Assembly (NCBI GenBank): GCA_037176885.1
Contig: JAWWNJ010000077.1
Location: forward strand, 1 to 64,000
DNA from: Favolaschia claudopus
Lineage: Eukaryota > Basidiomycota > Agaricomycetes > Agaricales > Mycenaceae
Direction of reading: 5' to 3'
DNA: 64,000 nt
The notes beneath the pieces were generated by a model. The model saw only the letters and a program-made list of their open reading frames with translations. It was not told where the DNA came from and did not search any database. The translations under genes and the position numbers were made by a program. Positions 11,701 to 22,227 of the stretch are shown piece after piece (the first letter of the stretch is position 1; every line of letters starts with the position of its first letter).

Positions 11701-11978
11701 CGCGGCGGATATCGGTGGCTTTCAAAGCATTCGTGACGCTGGGTGGCAAAGGCGTAGGACATTTGAGAAGATCGCCACAATTTTCAATCAATCGGTGTGG
11801 TATAGGCCCAGAGTGAGGTGGAAACCTGGCGAGCGTAAACCAATGACCACACCGCCCCAAGTTTGTGAAGTCACCAAATGTTGGGCATTGATGGAGAATG
11901 CTGAAGGCGCGGGGGATGTGGTCGAAGGGTTTCGGTTTCATGCCCGGTAACAATGGCCGGGTTGGAGGAGACAGACAT
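8739..11978 (-). CDS. Mei2-like RNA-binding protein (RRM_2 domain)
   Basis: Mei2-type proteins bind RNA through a C-terminal RRM and promote meiosis in fission yeast. The role here is inferred. The start is MSVSSNPAIV (ATG 11976-11978), followed by an intron at 11826-11874. Then come a Ser/Pro-rich region, an RRM-like segment with LRYHESHGIAILAFYDVRQA (about 11100-11200), and a second RRM-like segment ending VEYYDVREARVAHTGLNGK. A long Pro/Tyr/Ser-rich linker follows (9550-10450), then the diagnostic RRM_2 core: TRTTVMIKNIPNKMS, LYLRMDFQN, CNVGYAFVNFISVQDL, EALVEKFKNS. Frame breaks occur near 9028-9033 (G/C run, one base extra) and near 9268 (one base extra before CNVGYAF). In this frame the protein stops at 8739. 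The alternative frame stays open to 8608 with a plausible Lys-rich end. The RRM_2 identification is firm, the C-terminus is not. Confidence 0.88.
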
Positions 11979-13907
11979 GGTGGACCAAGAAAAACGCAGC
12001 AAATCTGCGCCGCGGGTCGCTGAAGCAGTCCTAGCAGTTTATACGAAGGTGAGAAGGAAAACGAAGAAGCAAGAAGCAATTTGAAACTTGGAAGCTTGGG
12101 GGTCCAACCTGACTACACACCTCATCAAGGCTTCCCGATCCGCGCCTGGGTCCCATTTATCAAAGACTCCTTCTCTCGAAGGCCGTTTGGATTTTGTTCG
12201 TTGAGCCTTGACGTCAATTAAGCGCTTTAATGAACGAACACCGGAAAAGAAAATTGCTGACAGAAGAGCCAGCGTTGCGGTCGCGCATGTAATAAATCCT
12301 TCCTGATCTCAGTGACCGGAGTCGCGCCGCGCCGTGGTGCTTGATTTTTGTGCTTTGAAAATTCCATTCGCGGCCCCCGAGGAAACGGATCCATCAAGTG
12401 GCATGCTTCGAGCGCAAAGTTGCCTTAAAGAGGGTGAAAAACGAACGGACCAATGCTGTTGGGACGGCGGCAACTCGGGACCGTCAAGCATCACGTCACG
12501 ACAAAAAAAACCCTCGCAAAAGGAATTCGACTAGCCCTTTCAGCGCGATTGAGCGGTGATACCAGGTACGCACGGGCGAGCATGCAGTCGATGGCGATAT
12601 AACAAGTTGGAGACAGCGCATTCTTGCTGAAAACAATGCACCAGAATTCAGGCTCAACGTTGCGGTCATGACTGCGAAGTTAAATGTTCGGCCCAGCCTA
12701 CCTCTGAGTCCGGCAAATGGCGGAGGTGACCCGAGGCTAAAATTTTGCGGCAGTCAAAAGGTTATTTGACGCCTGTCAGTCTCACGTTTGTCCTTGCAGA
12801 TTGCAACCCTGCAGGCTATCCACGAGGCGAGGGAATTGTGGAGGCAAATCAAGCGTCCTGATTGGGACCTTAGAACTGGGGTTCGATGGAGATGTTCAAA
12901 GCTAGGAGCTGGTTTCGTAGTGATTGTGGTAAGTTGTGCGATGCAAATGGTGTGCTATATGCGACAAGAGAGCGGCAGGAAGAGCGGCCAGTGAAATATT
13001 GAGTCTGAAACCGCCGGTGATTGCAATTGGTGATTCGTGGTTCTTCTCAATCGTGGAGTTGAAAGAATATTGCAGCACAGTGTTGAATGCCAGGAACAAA
13101 AGTTGAGGAGGAACAGCCAGCCTGAGACCGCGTCGATAGAGCTGGGTACGCCAAATGTGCCATTTCATCGATTGTAGCGCACTGATCGCCGTCCGTCGAC
13201 GTCATGCATTCGACGTCGACCTGGTGGTCCAAGCGGAAGTTTTGAGCGAGTTTTTGAAGCGCCTTATTTGGCCATGCAGTGACGGTCACGATCAATTACG
13301 TAACACAAGGATTTCTGCCTTGTCTCATTCTGTGACTCTGTATCGCCGGCGACAGCGTCGCTCACGACGATGCCAATCTACCAAATGCTTTGCATAGCTG
13401 CGCACTTTCCAGAATATGTACGAAGAGCATATACGTGTCTTGTATGCATTCTCACGCGACACAGAAACATATTCAAGGCCTTGTGCGGCAATCTGCACTA
13501 CACATAATGGACGCAGGCGGCGTTGTGCGCAAGATCGAGTCTATAGGTACACGAAATCTTCCCCAACGTATGCGACGGCACGGAAACTACCACGAAATGG
13601 GGGAGTGCGTATTTCATTTGCTCTCGTCAGTTTCGAATAAAATTTGCTCAACGCTTCCCTGACCAGCTACTGGACGATGCATTTTGACTCTGCTCCCCCG
13701 GACACTATTATCATTAAATGCTCTCATGCGACGAGATCCTCGGGTTGTTCGGTGGACAGTATTAAAGCTGGGCAGCAAACCGGAGGACATTGCAAAACAA
13801 GGCAGTCGGACTATTATGGGCGATTCAATCTCCACTCTCGAGATATAGGCCGTCCATACATAATTATCTCGCATCGGATGGAAGTGTTCCTCTCCGAATC
13901 TAATTCT
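11979..13907. other. 1.9 kb stretch without a supported gene
   Basis: This is the longest gene-free stretch in the window. Open frames of 60-126 codons occur on both strands (for example 13644-14024 + and 12902-13168 -), but none shows a domain, a conserved motif or a convincing exon series. It lies upstream of the Mei2-like gene, so a long regulated promoter/5' leader or a noncoding transcript is possible. I see no repeat or mobile-element structure. Confidence 0.4.
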
Positions 13908-14979
13908 TCAACGTCCAGGTTGTGCCCGCATCCAATTAAGTACCTCGTGCAAATCATGGGCGACGTTCACCGACTCTGGGATGGTGGCTTCCTGCTGATG
14001 GTCTGCCCCTGGCCTATCAAGTAACAAAGCATGAAAGCCAGCACTCTCAGCGCCATAATAATCGCTGTTGGCGGTCAGAAATCGCATGTTGAATAACGCA
14101 GGAACTCACCACGTCAGCTCATCCCCAACATGTAAACATTCTGCCGGCGATATTGGCGGCTCGGACTCGAGTGCGTCGTTGACTCGCTGTAGTAGTATAT
14201 CGAAGATTTCTGGAGACGGTTTTTCGACGCCTTCAGTCTCGCTCAACACAATTGGTCGTAGATATGGGGGGAACTCGAGATCTTCGAGGACGGACACTGC
14301 TGACAGCTTGAGCGAGGCACTACAGGATCGCCATTGCACATACGCATACGGGCGTCTGCATTGCTCACAACAGCAGTCCGTATCCCTTGATCTTTCAGGG
14401 CATTCACTTGGGAAGGTTTGAACACTGCCTTTCGCAAAATTCACCAAAAAGAGAAACTGACAGACTGAGAGCGAATCATCGAACTCTTCATATCCTTCTC
14501 TACTGCTAAAGGCCTTCATAAGTCGGGGAGTGATCGAAGAAAGCGTCCTGTTCAAGACTAAAAATGTGAATAATGGGTGTGGACGTCTGAATTGTAGAAG
14601 CAATCTGTGCCTTTGGGATCGGCGCCTGCCCCAAGAGCTGTTCGCTGTATCACGTCGGACCACCATGAAGAAGAGTCATTGCCGTAGACAGGTTTCTCGG
14701 CGCGAAGCTGTTTGAGTGCTGGGTGACGCTGTAGTAGCAAGACATTGTGGGCTCTGCTGTTCGCCTACCGACATGGAAGGAGCTTCGAACAGCATCCGGG
14801 TTCAGAGGCCCGAGATAGGGCTCAAATACTCGAGCGTACTGCAATGAGTGTTCGCGGACTCAGAATCCAAGTCTCAAGCCCAATTCAAGATTGCAGAATT
14901 GCAGTACCTGGACATGGATTGGATAACGTGGAGTTATCAGAGTGTGAAGCAAGTCGAAACTGACGAGCCGAATTTTCAT
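13908..14979 (-). CDS. HAD-like hydrolase (HDHD3-like)
   Basis: This is a haloacid-dehalogenase superfamily protein of the HDHD3-like subgroup, predicted soluble, with unknown substrate. The start is MKIRLVSFDLLHTLITPR (ATG 14977-14979), then exons reading YARVFEPYLGPLNPDAVRSSF, EKPVYGNDSSSWW, MKAFSSREGYEEFDD, the motif II region RTAVVSNADARM, VLSETEGVEKPSPEIF (motif III lysine in EKPSP), and motif IV AECLHVGDEL followed after an intron by DYYGAESAGFHALLLDR. Motif I reads DLLHT, so the second aspartate of the usual DxD acid/base pair is absent. Human HDHD3 also departs from DxD here as I recall it. Two exon junctions (near 14700 and 14430) do not join cleanly by canonical sites, again by one base. 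It is divergent from the S41 peptidase gene, 154 bp apart. Confidence 0.82.
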
Positions 14980-15133
14980 GGCCGCAGACGAGTCGCTTTC
15001 GTAGAATTGGGTCAACTGCGAATCGTGCGATCGGATTCAGAAGCAAGACAGATTTGACAGGTGGCGGTGAGCCTGTCAATCACTGTGGCACTGTAGTGGC
15101 GGTGCTGGCGAACTTGGCCTAGTATTGTCGTTC

Positions 15134-18100
15134 ATGCTCTACCGTCTGTTCATATCTTGGTCGTTGGTTTTTGGATTGAGTGCTGCGCAAGACCCATGTG
15201 CCGCCATTGCTGGCAAGAAATGGGTTTCTCCTCAAGAGGCCCGGGCTTGCATGTTCTCGTTTCCCGTTGACCAAGATAGGAAGTCAAGCGTGAATTCCCG
15301 CGTTTCGACTCGTACCGAATACATTAACACCGTGAATCTCTGTGTAGTTGATTGAAACCGTCAATAAAACGCTCGCTTTCCATACGTCCGTCAATTACCA
15401 GGTGGATAAACTCTATCATTTCAGACATGATCTAACTTTCATTTACGCTTTTCAGGTACGAGCCCAAAAACGAGACCAGCTTGGATAGCATCGAATGTTT
15501 ATCTCCAGATCCTGGCCCCCGCCCCCTTTTGAGAAATACGTTCATGAAGATATACATGCTGATCTGGCCCGAATTCGAGCAACCTCGTACCATTCAGACT
15601 TTGACCTGCATCTCGATCTTTACAACTCCTTTCGACGACTGAATGACGGTCATTGTGTGCTTTTGAATCTGTGCTACGACTGCAAGTGCCTCACTCCCGC
15701 TAAGGCTTTAGATTAACACATCGCCCCTTAGCGCTTTATATCAGCCTATCTACCGACACCTCTTGCCTTGTTGACCGCTGAAGACGGAACGCAGCAGGTT
15801 CATATTGCTCCTGAAGCCTTCTCCATTGCTTCCGCAGAATTTCCCGATCAAATTGAGTTTTGGCAAGCCTCACTTGACGGCAACCTGAAAGGACAGCTTG
15901 CCTCGGTCCGTCTCCTGATGAATACCAATCGCAGACTCGCGAACATTTTTTAGCTTTCCGGCGCCAAAGTCCTTCTAATAAATGGGCACAATCCATTCGT
16001 TGCTGTGAACCAGAACGCCGAGATTACGGGAGGTTACCAAGCGTTCAGCACTCGCCAGAACTCGTAACCTTTTCTCGTTTCGATTCTTTGACTTGCTCTC
16101 ATTTCCGGGCAGATTTTTCTCCAGCTATTCCCGAGGTGCAAAGGGCTGGTCATATGTCATGGGCAACTTTGCTCAGCTTGTGCATCCTCTGACCGACTCC
16201 GTTCAAATGACTATTCAACGGCCCAACAGCAGTACGGTTGAACAAGTCACCCTGCCTTATCGTGCGCGTATAGGATCAACAGTCAGAAACTTCACCGATT
16301 CAGAATCCTATCGGACGAATATGTGCAGGAACGTCACCGCGACCAACGGCTTCAATTTTTATGATCTTCTTACTCAGCAAGAGACTGCCTCTCTGCCCTC
16401 TGCAGCCTACTTCGAGCAACAGCCTATGCTTGACCACGAAGACCGCAAACACCCAATGAATGTTATGCTTGACGCTCTGCCGTTAACCGATGTAGAACTT
16501 CCGGAAGAGCTTCTCCCTCTGCCCATCGCCTTGAACCAGAGTTACAGTGTAGCCCAGTTCTATATGTTGAGCGACAACATAACCGGAGTTCTGGCGCTCG
16601 GAAGTTTTTCCGCTGCCAATTTTACTGCCTTCATGGGTAGTTTGCTAGATGGGCTACAAGAACTCAAGTCACAAGGAGCGAGCCGCCTCATCGTTGATGT
16701 CGTAAGTTGTCGCCTTACTACAAGACATATGAAGCCATCGTTGACATCGTAACAATGTACCAATGAAAGACTAACAATGGAGGAGGCAGGTTTTTCTTTT
16801 CATTATCATCTGAGGACACTGACCGCGCTGCATTCACTCCAGGATATATTTGCATCGCTCATGTACGCTAAACTAAACTCTTATTGCGCTCTTCACTTCA
16901 CTCATACTTGACACAGTGGCTTCATCGCATCGTAAGCTATTCGGAGTCTAATGGTTGCGGCTTGTGCTCATCCCCTCGTCTGACAAAGCTCGTGGGGCCC
17001 AAGAACACGTAAGAAATGCTTGGCAATACAGTTCACTAACCCAACTGCCCGTTCTCAGCACTGAACCTCAAGCAGGGCTATATACATGTGCTCGAGCAGG
17101 CACCTTGGCTCAGACGATTGTGGAGAAAATCAACAAGGGCGGCGACCCAGAAGAAGTGCTCTCTTATAACCCATCCCAGTGGAGAAACTCATCGAACCTT
17201 CCCTTTTCTGTCCAATCCCACTGGCTTCGGCCCACAGTCAACCTCACTATCAACGGCCATGAAGACGCGTTCAGTCCAAGGTATTTCTCGGTCTGCGAGC
17301 GTACCACACTTCCTGACAAATGTGGATAAAGATTAGGCGCCGAATGCCAGCCCTTTGAGATGACTCCGCCTGAAGAGGGTTTGTTCGAGCCCGAGAACAT
17401 TGTCATCATCTCCAATGGTCGTTGCGCAAGTTCTTGCTCGCTTTTCAGCGTAAGTCTATCCCAAAGTTTGTGTTTCCGACTACATTCTGTCTTCATTGAC
17501 ATTTAGATCACAATGGCGAAGCACGAGGGTGTCAAGACGGTCGTCATCGGAGGACAGCAAAACGCTATGCAACAATACTGCGGCATCGTCGGTGGTCAGA
17601 GCACCCATTTTACCGAGATTGACACAGAAATCAAGGTTTGTGTTCTTTACCCTCAAGCCTCAAGCCGCATCTCACTGATTTAGTATTAGTCCACCCATTT
17701 AAAGAACCATACGCATGCCCCCCCAGATTTGTACGTCAAGTCTGTATGCAAATTCTCCATTGACAACTGAACCTCTGTAGCACAACGAATAGGTTAGTCG
17801 TCGGATCCCTGTGCTTGAATTATGACTCAAACACCGTTAGCGTTCTCGGCATTACCTGGCGACTGGCATTTGGCATCCACAACCCCGCGGAACCTGAGGG
17901 TGGGTGCCAGCTTTTCTCAGATAACTCGCGGAACTAGTACTGATCTTCGCCGCAGAATGGCAAGATCATCCTGCCGACTTTAATCTACCACTGACCTTGA
18001 AAACGCAAGTCCCTGGGTTGTCAGTGTCCATGTCCATAATTTGATCTGTGATATGTCAGGGTGAACAAACCGTCGGCCATTTGGGAGTACACCAAATCGA

Positions 18101-18180
18101 TCTTTCCGCGCGTCAGCGCCGAGGTTGCCACAGATTCAATTGACGACCAATTTCGCTTGGCAAGGGCAGACGACAATTAG
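15134..18180 (+). CDS. Secreted peptidase, S41 family (tail-specific protease domain)
   Basis: This is a predicted extracellular serine peptidase of the C-terminal-processing (S41) type found in agaricomycetes. The ATG at 15134 opens a signal peptide (MLYRLFISWSLVFGLSAAQ), followed by a conserved N-terminal region (DPCAAIAGKKWV, PPFEKYVHEDIHADL, LNDGHC). A central region follows with many potential N-glycosylation sites (NNSS-, NVT- and NQS-like sequons). The S41 domain runs from about 16550: IVDV joined to NNGGG, IAHWLHRI, GLYTCARAGTLAQ, and the nucleophile segment NGRCASSCSLFS (about 17410-17450), then GGQQNAMQQYCG. The end is VNKPSAIWEYTKSIFPR at 18062-18180. At least ten short introns fit. 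No internal break is needed in the catalytic part. The stop codon lies only 41 bp from that of the convergent SND1 gene. Confidence 0.85.
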
Positions 18181-18221
18181 GCGTCGTCTTATTCAATTTT
18201 AAATATCTGGAATCCGCCCAA

Positions 18222-21200
18222 CTAATCATCCTCTTCAACGTCTCCGAATTCGAACATGCCTGTGAAAAGCTCAACAGCGCAAATGAGGAGAGGGAAAATG
18301 TTGGTACCAAGACGCTCTTTCTTAGCTTGCGATACGGCACTCTGAAGCTTCTTAACGACTTGAGGATACGCTCCCAGATACCTGCAGCCCTTCCGATCGA
18401 TGGCGGCGACACCGTCGTGTAAGAGCTCCGCATTGATGCAGGCCAAAGGATCCTCAGCGGCTGCAGGATCTGTAGGGTCCATCAGGCGGAGGTGAAGTAG
18501 AGACCCCTCCTTGTGATCAATGTTCGCGACGAGCTTGCGTCCTTCGCAGAGTGATCGGAAGCGATCAACCGCCTCGCCAAAGTATTCGCTTTCAGGCCCA
18601 ACTAATTTGACAAAACTGGATGGCAATTAGCGTCATTCACGACATAAAAATACATCCGCTTACCTCAAACGAGCTTCGTGGGCTTGACCGGGGAGGGAGC
18701 GGAATTTCGGCTCAAGGGGCCTAAGATTTGACAAGGCAACAGTGTCCTGGTTGCCATAATCGATGAAAGTGACCTCAGCCTCTTTTTTGAGAGCTGATAT
18801 ACGTCGGATCTTGGCTCTGTACCAGGAACCGTCTGAGAATTTGGCTGATACCAGTTCGCCGCTCTTTGGCGTGAAGTTTGGAGGAGCAGCGGTAGACGAC
18901 CGGTGATGCAGCGAAAAGTCCCTCATCAACTTTTCCAATGCAGCGATCCCTGTGTGTATTTAAGTCAAATTATCCGGCCTTGGCAATTGGTTACATGCCT
19001 TCGGTGTTAAGTATCTGAACCGAGAAGGACAAGCCATTCGCGGTGCGTACATCGCTGACAATGACGTCAATGTACTGGGGCTTCAACGGGCCATTCGCGT
19101 CTTCAACAGGTGCCGCAGCTTGCTCAGCTTCATCGTCGTAGTCTGACCACACCTGCAAGACACTAAGCGACAAAACGATTCGAGTAAATTGCGCAAAACA
19201 TTTCTCTTTGCTGCCTTGGCCTCTGCCTGCATACATATGAACATGGAACATGGATAGAGAGTGTAAATCTGACCTCGGCGTCATAGAGCTGACGAGACCA
19301 CGGGAGGCCATCGGCAGAAAACGAATGAACAGTGGCTAAACCCTCTCTGACCAGAGTCACAGCCGCATTGTCCGTTTTGTTGACATACAATGACCCAATG
19401 AAACCCCCAGATTTGTCTAAGGTGTCGACCTCGAACTCGACGTCTCGTTGCATGTACCGCCGGGAAGCGAATTCAGCAGCCTCGGCTCCATAGGGCTCAC
19501 TCTTCTCGGATGCATTGCGAGCGGTGCGAGGGGCACGTATGCCTACAGGGAAAAATATTGCAAAAGTGAGTCGGAAGAAACAATCGAGCTCTACCTCCTA
19601 GAACCAGGGTTAATGTTTGGTTGTCCTTCGGTAGTAATAGCCTGACGAGTGGAAGATTAGTGTGACAACCAGATTCCAGTTGAAGAGTTTACTTGAAACG
19701 AGATCCTGCAGCGACATAATCTACAATAGCTGGTATCTTGCCCATCCGCTTAAAGCCGTTTAGGAATTGCGTTGCGCGAGACGCGGACTTGGGGGGGCAA
19801 TGAGAAAAAAAAACATGAGCGTGCAATGACAGCCTCGATTACCTCGGAGATATTCAGCGGTTGCTTCGCTGGAGGCACATCTTTGCCTGAGTGTATCCCT
19901 CGGGTATCGGCAACTGCACTACAACGACGAATGAGGGACATGCTGGAAAGGGGAATGCGCAGCACTGACGCCTGTTCAGCGGCCATGAGCTTGTCATAAT
20001 CCGACGCTCGGTCCTCATCGTCGCGTTTGTGGCGTACTAGGCCAGCCAAACCTTTTTCGATCAATTGTTCAGCGATATTTCTGTACGACATTTGAGTTGT
20101 TGAACTTGGTAGGCGAGGAGGACCCTACGCGTTCTGGTTCCCGTAACGTATAGTGGCACATTCTCTCTCTTCGAAGTCGCCCTCGCGAGGGCGTACAAAA
20201 TCAACGGTGACTTTGACATGTTTACCGATGAGTTTCTTGCGAAGAAATTCCCTGGCCTCTTGGGCATAGTGCGCTTGTTTAGGGTCCGAGAGTCTGACGG
20301 GTTATTGACAAAACAAAGGTCAAAGATGGCAACTAAACATACTTGGGTCCACGAGTTGAACTCAGTTGTAGTCGGCGCTCTTTACCCGAGTCTTTCTCGG
20401 CGACAGAGATCTAAATTCGTCATTCGTGGTTTGCGGAACTGCGTGAATATACCACTGCAGCTACGCACCTGATCCCCACTCCAAACGCGAATTACAGTCG
20501 CATCAAATACTCTCACTTGACCATTGGATGTAGTGGTATTTGATTTTGAAGCAGAGGTGACAGGGGCATTGGCGTACAGGCAAAGACGCTTCTCTTTGGC
20601 GTTTTTCTCGGCCGCCCGTAATTTCTCCATGCCACCGGAGCTCGCAAGCATTCCGGCATGCCAGTCAACAACACGAGCCAAGCCAGCAGCAACCAAATGT
20701 TCGGCCACATTTCCGGCAGGATGTAGAACTAGTCGAAACCTAAGTATGATCACACAACCCACATGGAAAGACCCACCCGTCCCAATGAATATGCTTGCAG
20801 GAGTAGGCGCACCACCATTTGCCCCACTTTGAAACGGCGTGGCAGATGAGGTGGGCAGTGAGAGTATTTGAACGCGCACGGCCCGTTGGAGAAGACGCGA
20901 TTCAGTGAAGAATTTGGCCTGTAAACAGTGTCAACCAACATGAAAGAAATTTGTATACAACACGTACCTCTTCTCCCCATGGTTCTGAAGGCTCACCTTG
21001 CTTGGATGCTGTTCGAGCACTCCGAACGCCAGCAAGAGCTATATTAACCACTTGATGTCGCCGTCTGGCATGAGCAATCGGACGCGGACAGTAGATCCAT
21101 CGCGAACTTGCTCAACAATGCCTTGTGATACTTGAGCTTTTGCCACGAAAACCTGGCTAGAGAAACACAATACCATCGAGTGACTTTCCTTTCCACTCGG

Positions 21201-21846
21201 AGACAAAGGCCTGCGAGTCTTCGGGCATCGTATGATGGACGGTGCGGGCTTGAGGTCCATGCGGGTTCCAGATCCCTTTCCCCGCAGATTTCGCTTCGTT
21301 TTCGTACTCGCGCTTCCGCAAGTCCTCCTCTGTGGGTTCCCGCTTTATGTCTTTCATCTTTGCCCACCCATTTCTCAACAATTCTGCGATGATATCATGG
21401 CCTGCAATTTGTGCATTGCCAAAGTCTCGTTCGCGGGCTTCGTCGTTGGGTGGGAGGGAATGGGTTGAAACGAAAGTGATCTCTTTCCCGACCGCAAGTG
21501 CTATTCCGCGGATTTATTCAAAGAACAAAACGACAGCGGAGGAGCGACACACCTCGCAGAAACTCTCGGGATTCCCAACTCCAGGGCTCGTCCTCTCTAG
21601 TGGATGTTCCTAAGCGTGGCGCAACAATATCTGCAAGATGTAGTATACTTTTACTGTCATGAGAGAACGCCGTGAATTCATCTGCATCAGGACACGAACC
21701 GCTCCTTGGGCGGTTGACCTTGAGGGCCTGCCCTACCACGTAGAACTATAGGGGGCGTCGGACACGACCGATTTGGGGACAAACTCAGGGAACCCACCGA
21801 GAGTGTCGCCGGATACGACTGATTTGACGATGGCTTTCAAAGACAT
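18222..21846 (-). CDS. SND1: Staphylococcal nuclease domain-containing protein 1 (Tudor-SN)
   Basis: Tudor-SN/SND1 is a cytoplasmic RNA-binding nuclease linked to RNA decay, splicing and stress responses. The start is [21 protein letters not shown] (ATG 21844-21846, intron inside this block). Tandem SN-like domains follow, with segments such as [68 protein letters not shown] and [13 protein letters not shown] Tudor domain is clear at about 18700-18900 ([31 protein letters not shown]), and a final partial SN domain ends DVEEDD at 18222. Domain order (four SN repeats, Tudor embedded in a fifth) matches the family. It is convergent with the S41 gene and tandem with UPF2. Confidence 0.92.
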
Positions 21847-22227
21847 GGCGGGATGGGAGACTCAAAGACAATTTTGAAGGTTGTAAAGGCTTCACACGAC
21901 ACGACTAGCTAGCGCTTACGTAAGAGAAATCGCGATCTTTTCAAAGTGACACGCTGTGACACGTCGACGACTAGAATTCGGCGTGGGACTAAGTAGGAGA
22001 TATTACAGTGCACGGCCCGGCTGTCAGTATACATCGCAGACAGATATCCTGTTCAATGTTGCCGCCACCCACCAAAATATGTATGGCCAAAAGCTGAGCG
22101 CCCGATACTTCGAGCTCGTAGTACGATAGTCCATCGGCTGCCAGCGAGGGGCAATCTGAAATCCTCGAGGAGGGGAAGGTCACCAAAGACGGTTGAGATA
22201 GCGAACGGCCAAGTATATCCAGCTTCG
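21847..22227. other. Short intergenic region between UPF2 and SND1
   Basis: These 381 bp hold the UPF2 3' UTR and the SND1 promoter. I see no further gene. The minus-strand open frame running from 22456 to 21989 is the UPF2 end read through its last intron. Confidence 0.45.

Noticed and set aside
12860..12885. Sequence resembling a tRNA B box (ggttcga)
   Set aside because: The rest of the B box does not fit, and no A box or cloverleaf stems could be built around it. I found no tRNA elsewhere by eye.
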